Of a DNA stretch of 64,000 bases, positions 1-12,511 are shown piece by piece. Made by a program: the position numbers and the translations under genes. Where the stretch lies: positions 30,091,694 to 30,155,693 of the forward strand of contig CP137680.1 in NCBI GenBank assembly GCA_037976565.1. The letters are read 5' to 3'. The notes under the pieces were generated by a model, which had not been told where the DNA came from, made no database searches, and saw only the letters and a program-made list of their open reading frames with translations. The stretch comes from Mesocentrotus franciscanus. Lineage: Eukaryota; Echinodermata; Echinoidea; Camarodonta; Strongylocentrotidae. Within the stretch, counting starts at the first letter, position 1; every line of letters begins with the position of its first letter.

Positions 1-1148
1 TTAAATGCTATAAAAGTTTTTAAGACCCTGAGAGTATTTAGTCTTTGATTTCCTTTGTAGAGGTGCTTGTGCAAGCTCGTGGTCATAGGCCTTAATGATT
101 AATAGAAAACTATTGCTATAAATTCAATATTGACATTAACGACTATGTTATTGCAATTTCATGGTCATGTGTGTTATAAACAGACTTCAGTGGTACGATT
201 GTTAACCAGAGATTTATGTCAAAGTCCTTGGTGAACAATTGCAAATATAAATAATGTTTTCTTGAATAATGTTGCCATGCTATGTATCAGCAAGAGGTAT
301 GCATTTGGTAAGTATTGTCCTGAGGTATATACAGTGATGAAGTCGAAAACAGGGTCAAATTATTGAGTATTTACTTAGTATTTACAGTCGACGTCAATAG
401 GCCGTATCTCTAAAACTAGCAACAGTCTAGCAATTGCCCTGAAACAACATTTCATGCAACTTTCTACTTGAACAAAAAAACTAAATAATTGCATTTGAAA
501 TTTGGAAGTGAATTTCTTTGTGAAATGAGATTACTACAATATGCCCAGTATTCTAAATTCAAATCTCTTCTCATATGCTAGGTTTAAGCTTGGTCTAAAT
601 CCCAGTTTAACAACCCAGAATCTTAGACTGATGTCTCATGTTCTGGTTTAAGAATTTGTTTTGTTCAATACAAGATTAGCAGAACAGATTATTTCACCAA
701 GATCTGAGTTCTCGCTTTGCTATACCTGACCTGTACTATGCTCAACACCAGTTTTGGATTTAAATTCTTTTTATAGAAAAGAGTATCATGGTTAAAGTGA
801 GGTCATTGGGATGATGCAGGCTCCTGTCATGGTTGGAAGATAGAATTGAGGTTTTATCAGGATGGGAATACCAGGGTAATGAACTGACCAAATATTAGTG
901 TGATGAGTGATGGCTCTATCATTAGTATCATTAGAAAGAACTGGACTATGAAGACTTAGATAGCTGATCCTTTCTAGCCTTTTTGGATTTTCTATGGTGG
1001 GTTATATGCATAGATCACAATCATTTCATCACTGCCATTACTAGATATAATAATATCATGCCCATTGCATAGTTCCAACTCCTCTTCATACATATCTATT
1101 ATTCCTCACTCTCCTCATTTGCATCACAAATTGTGATTGTAATCATCG
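1..1148. other. Anonymous AT-rich non-coding stretch
   Basis: No ORF of convincing length, splice-flanked exon or repeat structure was recognised. It may be an intron or upstream sequence of the gene whose last exon lies at 12241-12511, but nothing in the stretch proves this. Confidence 0.4.
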
Positions 1149-1395
1149 TCAACATTTCATCATCATCATCATCATCATCATCACTTTCATTGTCATAATT
1201 ATTTCTACAATTATCATCATAATACTAATCATCATTGTCATTTTCATCATTAACATTATTGTCATCATCTTCATCTTCATAACCATCTTCATCATCATCA
1301 TTATCATCATCATCGTCATCATTATCATCATCATTGTTATCATCACTATCATTGTAATCATTGTCACCACTGACATCATCACCATTACCATCAAA
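1149..1395. repeat. Imperfect ATC/GAT trinucleotide microsatellite
   Basis: The region is made almost entirely of ATC/ATT/GTC triplets (for example repeated CATCAT). The Met/Ile-only reading frame on the minus strand is a by-product of this composition and is not a gene. Confidence 0.9.
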
Positions 1396-2340
1396 ATAAT
1401 CTATTTTTAATAAGCTATCCTCTTTTTTATTGAATAATTGTTATTCAATTTTCCTCTTCTTATTATTTTCTTTACCAATTAATCATGTCACTTCAACCAT
1501 CACCACTGAACCATCATCCCTTTGGTAACTATGATCACCATTTGCATGGGTGCCGCTATGTCATTAGATACCTACATGTAGTGACTGGAAGAAAATGTAT
1601 GTGTATAATTTGATCATCAAAGACAATATCATATTTATTGTTGCTCAATTTCATCTTTAATTCTTTTACTTCAGTGAGAAGTCATTTAATTACGCTGCTG
1701 CCTGCAACGCACCCATTCCACCCCACCTACTTATGAAAGATGTATGCATCAAGATAGACTTGAAAATATGCAAGTGCTCATCACACTTTCTCCCTGTAGG
1801 AGAAATGCTTAAAAATTACAATGAAATTTATCTGAAGGGACTGAATATTTAATATCTTTCTCATACATACACAAAGATTTCTTCCGTCAATAATAATTAC
1901 ACTTTTACATATTCATAATTCACGTTTGAATTGAGAATTTGAACCAAAGTATTTGGAGATTTAAGAATGGACCATTCTTTTCAATAATATCTGTACATTT
2001 TCATTCTTTTAAGATGCAAGTGTGAATGATATAAACATAATAGTCTCTTCACCTTGTTACTAAAGGAACATAGAGTCAGAGCAATGGTGAAATATTTAAC
2101 CAATTGATATATTTTTCATTTCATTACTTTTAGATTCTGAAATGTAATGATTGTCAATTTGTTTGATAACAGTAAAGTTTAAATCTTGAAAATACGTATT
2201 TTAAGCAAGTTACAAGTAAACAAATATATTGATGTGATAGGTTTACATTAATTATGAGAAAAAAACAGTAGATAATCACTAGTTTTTATATTGATCACTC
2301 TTAAACTACTTGTACTGTTGCTTGTTTAGCAAATATCCTG

Positions 2341-2580
2341 TTTTTTTTTTTGTTTTTTTTTTTTTTTTTTTGGGGGAGTGAGCCGTTATATTAGGTTCAA
2401 GCTTTCCTCTGTTACAGTGCCAGTGAACTTGGTTCAACTCCGAATACATACCTCCAGAGGCTGCCATGCACCCCCAGAGGCTGCCATGCACCCCCAGATC
2501 CGCAGTCATAATGACCTTACGTTAAATCAACCACACTCTCTCTCTCTTGGTCAACCTTCTCTCTCTCTCTCTCTCTCTCC
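2341..2580. repeat. Poly-T tract, short duplication and CT microsatellite
   Basis: A T-rich homopolymer tract (2341-2371) is followed by a tandem duplication of a CCCCCAGAGGCTGCCATGCA-type unit (about 2453-2496) and a CT run (about 2536-2580). Confidence 0.8.
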
Positions 2581-2639
2581 ATGCTGTATGCTCATTTTCT
2601 TCATACCAATAGTACATCTGCTAATCTGCTGTATATGAA

Positions 2640-5600
2640 GAGTTTAATTCCAAAAGGAGCTAAATCCATGTACTATTTTGTTAGTTTTAAATCATTATAA
2701 ATTTAAGTTCATTTGAAACACATACTTTATTAGTTGGTGGGGCTTTTAGAAGTTTCAACTGAAATTATTGTTATAGGTGGACGTTGCTTTTTCTTGTAAG
2801 CATTTATTGACAACTTTAGGCACTTGAACTGATATGATTTCTTGTTTATGATGATAAATACACAAGACACTGAAGTTATTTCATGTCAGGTCATATGGAA
2901 ATCTAATATTCTTTTCAAGGTATATATGTAATGAAACAGTTTTAAGAGATGAAAATCAGAAATGCTCACATCTAGTGAGCATCATTTTAAATATTCACAC
3001 TAATGCAAGTTTTCAGATCTACATTCAGGGGTGTAAATGAATTTTTGCATTCATATTCCAAAGGTTTAAAGATGATATACACAAAATGAACTCTTATGAT
3101 CTAGTTCCACCATTAATATTGTAATCTGAATCAAGAATTATTATTTCTGATTACTTATTGAGATATAAATAAAGGATTCAGGCGAGAAAAAAGTCTACTA
3201 CATGTAAATGTAAAATTTAATCAATGTAAAATTTAGGAAATGTAATAGTGAGGTCCCCTTTAAAAACAGTGTTTGCTGAAAAGCTTAGTTGGTCACATGA
3301 TGTACCAAATCATATCTCAGTAATGCTAAGGGTTGGTTAATCTGTGGGGCATTCTAGTCAATATCTTTCATACTACCACCCCTTCTCCTACTCCAGCCAG
3401 GTCCTGGTAATAAACCATCAATGGGTCAGTTTGTTTGGGCTGATTACTCGGCAAACATTATTTTTTAGAGCAAGGACACATATTAATCCAACTGTGTGTG
3501 CATGGTAGCCTAATGTAAATATTTACCTGCTATTCAAGTATCAATACAGGGGTTTTTCATTAAAGGGTATTGCAAAGAAGGCTTGAAATTAAATCGATTT
3601 CACTGGGTTGTGTACAGCTTTCGTTAATTTATTCTGCAAATATTCTGCAAATATTCTCCCTCTTAACTGTTCCTTTGCTTCTCAGGCTCCTTTCTTTTTC
3701 TTAAACTTTTTTGTTATATTAAAAAACTCAATTCTGTACACCACTTTTTCAATATTAGCCAAAGCTTACTTTATGTGATTAAGATCAGAGATCTTATATG
3801 CTCATGGTCATTCCAAATTTTTGTCAAAATTACTTAAGTAATTTAAGGATTGGATGAGAGATTAAGGCATATTCTTATCAGAAAATCACCTGTGTCATTA
3901 GGGGAAACTCTTACTAAGTACACTTAGGTCCTAGTTCTGCAAACATTTACATAAAACATACATGTCTTCTCCATCTTCATGTTGTTATGCATGAATGATT
4001 CCTACTTCTGTGACATGCTTAAACAAAATGGCCCAGTCATGTGGAAGGCTGTAATGGCCTTTATGGAAAGTAACATGACAATTTAAAGAATGTTAGTGGC
4101 ATATGCAGGACCATTAAAGGGGGATGGGGAGGAGTGGGGATGAGAGGGAGGGGGGTAATGGTGTAAAAGAATGTCAAACAAGGCAAAGGGAGACGGGAAA
4201 GTTTCTGATGGCCAGTATACCCCTCTTTATTTGCTTCACATGAGGGTTGGGGCACATACCCCAACACCTCCCTGGATTCCCGTAATGAAAGTCATTCCCA
4301 TCTTAGTAATGAATATAGTAAAAAGGGCCTTGTCAGCAAAACAAGACCATAAAACAATCAGACAATACTCCAGGGTGATATCTAGAGTAGATGTGAGATT
4401 GTTATTTAGCTTGCCTTCCAGCCCGGCCTTGCAACAAGGTTGGTGTCAAAATAATGTTTGATGCCTGTAAACAAATCGCTTGATTTGTGTCTTGTGAGTG
4501 CACATGATGTCATCTTGATGTGTTGCGTCTATTATTTAGTGCCCCTTGCCTCTCCATATCCCGACAACCTGGTTTTATTATTTAACACTGCTCACTAGCT
4601 CCGTGTCGAGAGCCATGAATAGTTGATATACCCAACACCTCCCAACATCAGTCACCAACTCACTCACGAATCAGCCTAGCTAAGCTGTAATTGAATAATA
4701 ATGAAAAAGATATGAGTAGTACTGCAAACCTGTGATTTCCAGTCACTGGGAGTGGAATTCAAGATGAGGTGATTTGTAATTCTGGTTCGTCTTTGTCATT
4801 AAAAATTTGAAGTAAATGCTAATTGTAGGTTGTTTTTTTCTTTGGGGGTTTGCTATGGCCTGTTGTTTTGGTGTTTCCTTACTGCTCATTGGTGGTAATA
4901 GAACCTTGGATTACAGAATCATGAAATTCTACCACCTTGCTCTGGCTTGCAGAGAGATTAATTGAAGGGGATCTTCTTTTCTTGATAAACTGACAATTTG
5001 TATTTTGTTCTAGAAAACCTGTTTTTGAAATCAACTGTTAATGGTACTGTTGGTGATCACTATGTTTGAAGCTGGGCTGGTGTCATTTTTCATGACTCAG
5101 AAACATTATTATTAAGCACTATGTAAATAAATAATTGGCTGTTGGTGTGATCAACAAGAGATATACTTTCTTCTTATTAAAACAAAAACTAAACTAAACT
5201 AAACAGTACAGCATTAGAAAATTTAGCTCATTATTTTTTCCCCTATTATTACAAGAATTAGTTCTCTAACTCTTGTGGTTTTGAGAGGATGTTGTTTAGA
5301 TACTTGCCATTATTCCATGAATTTTGCATTCACCACAAAATTTCACCAGCCACCACTCAAGAAATGTCGCCAAGTTTGCTATTAGCAGAAGATAAGGAAG
5401 CTTTAACAGTATTGGGGTATGGAAAGTCTTTTAAGTTTGTTACAGAGCTTTAAGGGTGGATCAACATATTAATGCAGACACTAAACCCTTCATTCTAATT
5501 TCTAATATGTTGTCAGAGAGAAATACTTATGATGACAAGCAAGACATTTTGTTCATTTTTATAGTCTGCTCGTCTGCGCTGATGATGTTACAGACACCCT

Positions 5601-6547
5601 TGAGGGTAGGTGGTGTTAGTGGTGATATCCGAGTTGAAATGGAGTGCCTTGTAGATAGGCAAAGCATCTGTCACCATCTATGATTTATTGCTAAGATCAA
5701 ATTTTGCCACTTTATCTGATGTTATGTAGGGAACTACACCATGTTACAATGATTTCCTTCCTCTTCAGAATGTTCGGCAAAGAATAGATTTGGAATGATT
5801 TCAGCAGCTGCAAAAGAGATATAGAACCAGATTGGCTGTAGTATAGTGTATTTTTATACCTGTGATATTACAAAGTTATCATATGGTATGATTTAGGAGT
5901 AGATTTGCTGGTTGGAAACCAGGTTAAATGATTATTGATAATGTAGCACAGTGTGTGCTGAAATACAGATCCCTTTATTGTAGCTTGGTGATGTAAACAT
6001 ATTTTAAGTCAAATAGTCGTGAAATATGTTGGGAGATATGAAGTTAAATGAATAATTGTAAATTAACACTTTTGTATTCTATTGGTTTTCTTCATCTACC
6101 TCTGTTTTAGATGTTGCTTTACCTGTTTTTATCTTTTATAGATAAAGTGGTTTTAATGAAGGAACAGCTTAGGATAAATCCTCTTTTAATTATCAATCAT
6201 GCTATCAATATAAACCATTTTAATGTTAGGGTTGCTGTTCTTGAACACAACATTGATTTCTTGTAGTAAAGGTCAAAGGTCAACCAGAGGCATCTCTCTG
6301 TTATGGTGTTGTACTCATTCTTCATAGATGTAGGGTGGGTGAAAATAGGTCATGTTTTTCAGGAGACAAACTGTAATTTCCCATGAACATACTATCTGTT
6401 CAGAGTCACAAGGACATTAAGTCTGTGTTAAAGTATAGGATTTAACACCCTTCTGGCACCAAAGAGACAGTATGCACTGCGAGAAATGGTTGTGCCATAG
6501 AGGTTTGTCTATGAGTTGGACTCGGTGTGATGTAAGGGTTAGTCACA
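2640..6547. other. Anonymous non-coding stretch
   Basis: AT-rich DNA without a convincing exon. Short open frames around 4171-4461 and 5456-5683 have no recognisable domain, no repeat-free codon bias and no paired splice sites, so they are not annotated. Confidence 0.4.
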
Positions 6548-7025
6548 TTAAAGGTAATGCAAAGTTTTGGGAAATTTTTTGATATATCTGGATGCCCCTG
6601 TGAATGTATTATAAGCACTAAAAAATTTAGCCCCTAAAACACTTCTGCTTTCGAGCAAATTGAATAATCAAAATTTACCGGTGCTCCCGGTAAATTTCAA
6701 TTATTTCAAATAGCACCAGCTAAGGCCATTCCATGGTAGCTGCGACCATGAAAATTTCAGAATATGCAGTTCTGATATATAATTTCCAAACGGGAATAGC
6801 AAATTGGTCGATTGTAGTAAAGAAACATTGTTTTAAAGATAAAGTAATATCAGTCTTGAGAGGGCGCTATACAACATAAAGAGTTTATTATTTACAATTT
6901 CATCACTTTAGACTTGATTTCAACCGCGACAACGATCATTGAATATTGTAAAATCGCATATGCTTCCAATATGTTCATTTGAACCAAATTCATGACCCAT
7001 TACCAAAACTTTGTAATACCTTTAA
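6548..7025. mobile_element. TTAA-ended MITE, family 1
   Basis: A 478-bp segment begins TTAAAGGTAATGCAAAG and ends with the near-perfect inverse, CTTTGTAATACCTTTAA. The imperfect terminal inverted repeat is about 23 bp. TTAA at both outer edges is the target duplication expected for piggyBac-type transposition, although there is no transposase inside. Classification as a piggyBac-like non-autonomous element is inference from the TTAA; the inverted termini are directly visible. Confidence 0.75.
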
Positions 7026-7995
7026 CACATAGAAACTGTGATTTACCAAGCACTTGTAGAGCAGGAATTCGGAGAAAAACAAAATCATTATCAGGTTACA
7101 GTGTTCGGAGACTGAAGGAAAGCTTAGGACTATCTCTTGTGGAATCAGTGACGTACCTTGATCTAATCACCACCCTGCCAAACGATCCAACATCGGGTCG
7201 GTCGGTCGGTTCGGTCGGGGGAGGGTATCGGGCAGAACGAGAAAGGGAAAAGAATAGAGAGTGATGCTTGGAGGCAATTAGGGGGCAAGCCGTAAATCAG
7301 GACATTACTCGGCACCCCATTACCAAGATGAGACTCCCCAGTCCTGTTATTCTAGATTCAGATGTGATCTATGGTTGGTGGCCTTTGAGGCGCCAGTCTG
7401 ACACGTTCATGTTCCACAAGAAACAGTATGAGCACCGGAGACCATTGCTTCAAACACAGCGTCATAACATTGGTAATAGAAATGCAGAGAAACTAGAGTT
7501 GTTCAGGTGCTCGACCTGTCCTCCATTTTGTTATTAGACCTCTAAAACAAGGTGTTAGGGGAGTCCCTCTACTTAATACAGAGTATTCATATTAATATTG
7601 ACTATCAGCCATAGAAAAAGACATTCCACTCCACTCAATCAGAAGGGACATGAAGGATCTTGTTATTAAACTCGCATGTTACCATGCAATAAAAAGCCAG
7701 TGGGTGAATGCATGCATGGTATATATCTCTGTGGTATTTTAAGAGTTAAAGAGAATAAGGGTATGAAACGATTCATGCCTGAAGTAGGCAAGGATACATT
7801 TGTACATGTTCACTGGATCACTGCATGGGTAGAGAGAAGAAAATCACACCAGCTGAAGTGGATTGTGAATTTTTAATTTCAGATTGATAGGCCTTTCTCT
7901 ACCTTTGTGTCTCCAGTCATGTATACATACATGTGTCTTTGTCTTAGTCCCTGTTTCTCTATAATCCTTGCTCTGCCCTACTTTCTCTGTCTCTA
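7026..7995. other. Anonymous stretch with small unassigned ORFs
   Basis: This is somewhat less AT-rich and includes GGTCGGTCGGTTCGGTCGGG near 7196-7215. Open frames at 6992-7264 and 7268-7537 show no recognised domain. The first starts inside the TTAA MITE, which argues against a gene. Confidence 0.35.
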
Positions 7996-8606
7996 GTCCT
8001 GTCCAGACGGAGAAAAGTTACCCTAGGGTAAAGGTGGTGTTAAGAGCTAGTCGGGGTAAATATGGCGGGGTATATGGCGGGCAAAGCATGCCACTATCCG
8101 TACAACTGTACGACTGTACGTCTATCCAGCCGGCCAATCAGAACGCAGGAAACTGTACATCTATACAACTATACCAGTGGTGGATTCGGGGCACATGGGG
8201 CACGTGCCCCCTTTTCCTGGTAAAAAAAAAACACCTTCTTATAATATCATCCCCCTTTCTTCCTTTCCCCCTCCTCTTTCTCCTTTTCCCTTTTCTCTCC
8301 TCCCTCTTTTCTTCTTCTTTCTCTCTTCCCTTTTCTTTCTTTCCCCTCCCTTTTCTCCTTTTCTCCCTTTTTCTTTTCCCTTCCCCTTTCCCCTTTTTTA
8401 CCAGGGGGCACGTGCCCCTGAATCCGCCACTGGTTTAGTTTTATAGATGTACAGTTTCCTGCGTTCTGATTGGCCGGCTAATAGACGTATAGTCGAATAG
8501 TTGTAGTTGTACGGATAGTGGCATGCCTGGCCCGCTATACTTACCCCGACTAGCTCTTAACACCACCTTTATACCCTAGGGTAACTTTTCTCCGTCTGGA
8601 CAGGAC
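7996..8606. mobile_element. Large palindromic (foldback/MITE-like) element, 611 bp
   Basis: The left arm starts GTCCTGTCCAGACGG at 7996 and the right arm ends with its exact reverse complement at 8606. The arms remain complementary for about 200 bp and share GTTACCCTAGGGTAA, GCCGGCCAATCAGAACGCAG and other blocks. The inner end of each arm carries a CAGTGG(T/C)GGATTC...GGGGCACGTGCCCC module, which resembles hAT-type termini. The loop, about 8232-8394, is a pure pyrimidine CCCTTTTC-rich tract. No clear target-site duplication was seen. The two overlapping open frames here read low-complexity Pro/Phe/Ser and are artefacts. Confidence 0.8.
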
Positions 8607-8628
8607 TTCTATCTTTATATCTCTTTCA

Positions 8629-8790
8629 TTGTTCCTCTTCCTCTGTCTCTCTTTCTCTTTCTATTACCTTTTTTGTCTTTTTCATCTCTTTGTCTCTCTG
8701 TCTCTCTTTCTCCCCTCCTCTCTCTCTCTCTCTCTCTCGTCTCTCTCTTACTTTCTCTCCGTCTCTCTCTCTTACTCTTCTTTCTTTAAG
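8629..8790. repeat. CT-rich microsatellite
   Basis: A pyrimidine tract dominated by TCTCTC. The open frame through it is compositional. Confidence 0.85.
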
Positions 8791-8859
8791 CTATATTGCA
8801 GCAGAGTGGATCAAATGCTCTCCTTGATGACATCAATTTTTAATTTAGAGATTTAATGC

Positions 8860-9915
8860 ATTTTTTTTCCGCACCAGATTTGTAATTTGCACCTCCAATT
8901 AACCTGTTTGAAAACCCCTTTCCATGCTTATAGGAGAGGCAACTTTCAATAACCTTTTTCTTTTCCACGAAATGATGTAAAATAGTAGGTGAAATTTAGA
9001 TTAAAGAGATTACAGTGAGTCACTTTAATGTCTTGACTATTAAAAATGCTACAGCTTATCACCGTATACATGCATTAGACCATTATCGTGTCTCTGGAGC
9101 AAGAAGGGCATTAGCTCATATACTTCACACATGCATAGGTGACGCCCTTCTGTCTCTGAACAGACGATATTGTCTTACCTCCTATCAGCGAAGATATCCC
9201 GCTGTCCCGCTGTCCCTGAGCCACGAACGATCAGACTATAAAGATGACATTAAAGCGTCACTTTTAATCTCCTCTTTCTTGCAAATGACTTGCACGTACA
9301 TGAGACCACATAGAAGCAATTCTCTATTACCAGTGTAAGCAAGCAATGGAGAGAAGCATCTTTGAATTGCTCTTCAGAGAAAACTTCCTTGATTTGATCA
9401 AATTACTTTCAACACTTTGTCATCCCACGAAAGAGACATAAAAATACTTATTGCTAGAACAAATCAGTGTAGACAAAAATTCAGTGCCTTAATGTGTTGG
9501 TATTACATGAATTATGGGTATTAATAAAATTTCCTGAAAATAATAATTTAGTATAGTGTAGAGGTATATATTTTATTTTCACAAAGTCTTTGAAATATGT
9601 TAGTCTATTGGTTGAATAGTATTGACTATATTACATTCTTCTTTTAGTTTTAATGGATGTGTTCTTTCATTATTATTATCTATACTTATGTACTTGTAGA
9701 ATAACTGACACAAATGGTTTCTTCTATACACATATACATATATAGCATTACATTGAAGCATGTCTTTTAACAGATCAAAGAATACTAGAAAGTCTTATAA
9801 ACATGTAGTCTTCATCATACAGATCGCCATATCATCATTCATCACTTTACTCATCATGGTAATACAACAATATTTGTTTAGGAATGGTGATTATCAATCA
9901 TTATATCACTTTCCT
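8860..9915. other. Anonymous non-coding stretch
   Basis: The 107-codon frame at 9015-9338 has no recognised domain and no flanking splice signals that I could defend. Nothing else is seen. Confidence 0.35.
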
Positions 9916-10196
9916 TTTTGCTCTCCTCTTTCTCCCCCTCCTTCATTTTTTCTTTTTCTTCTTCTTCTTCTTCTTCTTCTTCTTCTTCTTCTTCTTCTTC
10001 TTCTTCTTTTTTCTTCTTCTTCTTTTTTTGTTCTTGTTTTCATTCTTCTTTTTCCTCTTCTTTTCCTCTTTCTTCTTTTCTTTCTATGCCTCCATTTTCT
10101 TATCTTTCCTCTTCTTCTTCTTCTTCTTCTTCTTTCTTCTTCTTCTTCTTCTTCTTCTTCTTCTTCTTCTTCTTCTTCTTCTTCTTCTTCTCTTCC
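9916..10196. repeat. TTC (GAA on the minus strand) trinucleotide array
   Basis: Two long runs of TTC (about 9957-10023 and 10110-10192) are joined by a mixed pyrimidine tract. This is a homopurine/homopyrimidine sequence of the type able to form intramolecular triplex DNA. Three overlapping frames (poly-Ser, poly-Phe, poly-Leu) are artefacts. Confidence 0.92.
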
Positions 10197-10299
10197 TGAA
10201 AGAGAAGGTAGATATTATAAAAGACAACAAATGTTCATTTTCTCGACTCATACCCAGAGTAATTTCATGCTTCTATCTTCCATCTTCTAATACGATGTG

Positions 10300-11086
10300 A
10301 TATTGATAATCTGATCTCTATGACTGTCATCTCTTCCTTCTTTCTTCACCTCTGCCATCCCCCGCCTCCTTGGTAGTACTTAACCTCTTGGTGAAGACAC
10401 TCTGGTTACGCATTCGTTCATACAATTTTATGAAGCCAGAATCAGGAACTTAAAACACCATTCAAATCGCTGATTGGAAACACACTTTCTTAGAATCACA
10501 TTCAGGGATTTTTTCATTGTTTCATAATTTTTGTGGCAGAAGTGGCTTGAAAATTTTCCACCCAGGATCTTGGTTGCATTCATGAGAAAGCCTGATTTTG
10601 TATAAACTTTCTTTGAAATGCACATTTTGGGGAGTTTCAAATCAGCCATTTGGAAAATGAGTAAATTTATTTTGGGGTAAAAGTCTTATGAAAACAACCA
10701 TGTTCTAAACTGAAAATCTTTCAAAAGACCGATTAGTGGCTGAATGAAATCTTATAAACACATCATAAATGGTGCCTTGAGATCGTATCTTAGTATCCAC
10801 CTTGCCAAAATGGTGTGCCAGCATTGTATTAGTGCTTGCCAAGGGTGACACTTTGGCTTCTAAGTTTCCAACGGAATGTTTTAAGACGCCTCTTAACCTG
10901 TGAAAGCTCTAGCAATATCTGTTTTCCTTTGCTCCTGATGTTATCATGGAGTGGCAGGAATCCATTGGATGCTTCAAGGATTTATGTTACCATTACATGC
11001 AGGTGTCACAGCCTCTTGAGTTGGGCTGGAGAAGAAAATGCAAACTAGATTCTGACATGAATGATGTACCATAGGAGATAATGGAC
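10300..11086. other. Anonymous non-coding stretch
   Basis: No exon, inverted repeat or tandem repeat was recognised here. Confidence 0.35.
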
Positions 11087-11103
11087 TTAGACAATTCACT
11101 TCG

Positions 11104-11495
11104 TTGTCTAACTAAGACCCGCTCCTCAGGAGCGGTTCTTAGGTGAGTGAGAACGGTCAAAGTGGTCCAGGAAGTGGATTCTGGAAGAAGACCACCTCGG
11201 GAGGTGGTCTTGAGGAACGGGTCTTATTAAGAGCGGTTTGGAGCGCTCTAACGAAGAGTGTGATTTGAACGGAAGTGGTCTAGTGACGTTGCGAAACATG
11301 TAGTACGGTACATACGCTTACTATTCCGAAAAAATTTACCCGCTGACCTGAGCTGCCATAGCAACAAGACCACTTTGACTCGTGGAGCGGTTTGAGCCAT
11401 AAAACTGCTCGGAGTGTGAACCTCGCAAACCCTCAAGACCCGAGCGGTCTAACTAAGACCACTTTCAAAGTGAGTGAGAACGGGGTCTTAGACAA
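11104..11495. mobile_element. Hairpin-module repeat element bounded by TTGTCTAA / TTAGACAA
   Basis: Both ends carry TTGTCTAA-type inverted termini. A second TTAGACAA at 11087 lies just outside the left end. The interior has higher GC than its surroundings and repeats a frame of AAGACC, then a perfect or near-perfect hairpin, then a GAACGG-type motif. The hairpin stems differ between modules: CCGCTCC/GGAGCGG (about 11117-11135), GACCACCTC/GAGGTGGTC (about 11189-11209) and CACTTT/AAAGTG (about 11459-11473). The 13-mer TCTAACTAAGACC and the 14-mer GTGAGTGAGAACGG each occur at both ends in direct orientation. This is probably a non-autonomous DNA transposon; the family is not recognised. Confidence 0.65.
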
Positions 11496-11539
11496 TGGTC
11501 ATTCCTGATGGGATTTATTTAAAGGGAATATGTGAAAAA

Positions 11540-11745
11540 GAGATGAAGAGAGAGAGGGAGAGAGAGAGAGGGAGAGGAAGAGAGAGAAAGAGAAAGAGAG
11601 AGAGAGGGAGAGATACACAGAGATACAGAGAGAGAGAGAGAAAGATGAGAGAGGGAGAGATACAGAGATACAGAGAGAGAGAGAGAGGGAGAGATACAGA
11701 GAGAGAGAGAGAGAGGGGGGAGACAGAGAAAAGACGAGTGTGAGG
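11540..11745. repeat. GA-rich microsatellite with AGATACAGAGATAC interspersions
   Basis: A purine-rich tract dominated by GAGAGA, with repeated GATACAGAGA modules. The open frames on both strands are compositional. Confidence 0.9.
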
Positions 11746-12240
11746 TAAAGAAATACATATGAAAGAGTAGAGATTGAAGATTCTAGTAAAATGGTGTTGT
11801 GTACAAGATCAGGAGAAAGGATGAGAATTGATATTTAGAATGTTAGTAAGAACTGTTTTATTATAAAAAGTGTATTACATTTGACAATAGTTTTAGAGCA
11901 ATTTGCTTTGAACTTTTATATTTTGATCTTGTTTTAAGATAGTTGTAAAGAAATGACAGAATTTATTTTTTCGTTGAAATTGTTTTATCCATTCAAAGGG
12001 CTTTTATAAAAATGGAGTAAGGTTTATAGGATACTGAAACCATTAGGTTTGTTAATCTTATTGTTGATGAGGATTTTAATTGTTTTCTTTCGATCTACTC
12101 AGAAGCAAATGCCATTGGTTGCCATAACCTTTAATACTTGAGCTGGCTGTCCATCAACTGGAGCTTGCGAACATATGAAAAATTAACATTGTGATTGAAT
12201 CGGCAGATTAATTGTCATGTTTTGATTTCTTCTTCCTCAG

Positions 12241-12511
12241 CTTCAACACCATCGACCCCGTCCAGTGCTACTGGCTGCCAGAATCCTATTACCATGAAGC
12301 AGAAGACTTCTATCTCTCAAAGCAAGACATTACCAAGGCAACGGATAATGGCATGTATCCCTCTTCATCAGAATCCTCAGAGTCTTTCAGTGATGGAGAA
12401 GGAAAGGACATGAAGCAAAAGAAGATGAGGAAGAAGAAAGAAAGAAGAGGCAATTCAGATATGTCTTCGTCAAGCAGTCTTCAATCAAAAGGTTTTGGAT
12501 TCCTGGATTGA
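12241..12511 (+). CDS. Terminal coding exon of an unidentified gene
   Basis: A pyrimidine-rich tract ending TTTCTTCTTCCTCAG (to 12240) is a strong splice acceptor. The exon enters with one leftover base, giving 89 codons from 12242 and a TGA at 12509-12511. The predicted tail begins FNTIDPVQCYWLPESYYHEA, then has a Ser/acidic cluster (SSSESSESFSDGEGKD, with casein-kinase-2-like S-x-x-E/D sites). A Lys/Arg block follows (KQKKMRKKKERR, a possible nuclear localisation signal or membrane-proximal basic patch), then a second Ser run and a C-terminal GFGFLD. Codon use is mixed and unlike the low-complexity frames nearby, which supports real coding. The upstream exons are not recognised in the preceding 12 kb and may lie outside the window. 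The protein family could not be named. An alternative frame from 12195 is a shadow. Confidence 0.65.

Noticed and set aside
7268..7537. 89-codon frame with mixed composition
   Set aside because: Looks less repetitive than most, but has no recognised domain, no splice context and no clear start signal. Left unannotated.
8177..8446. Pro/Phe/Ser-rich frames inside the palindrome
   Set aside because: Low-complexity translation of the pyrimidine loop.
9760..10300. Three overlapping poly-Leu/poly-Ser/poly-Phe frames
   Set aside because: Different frames of the same TTC array.
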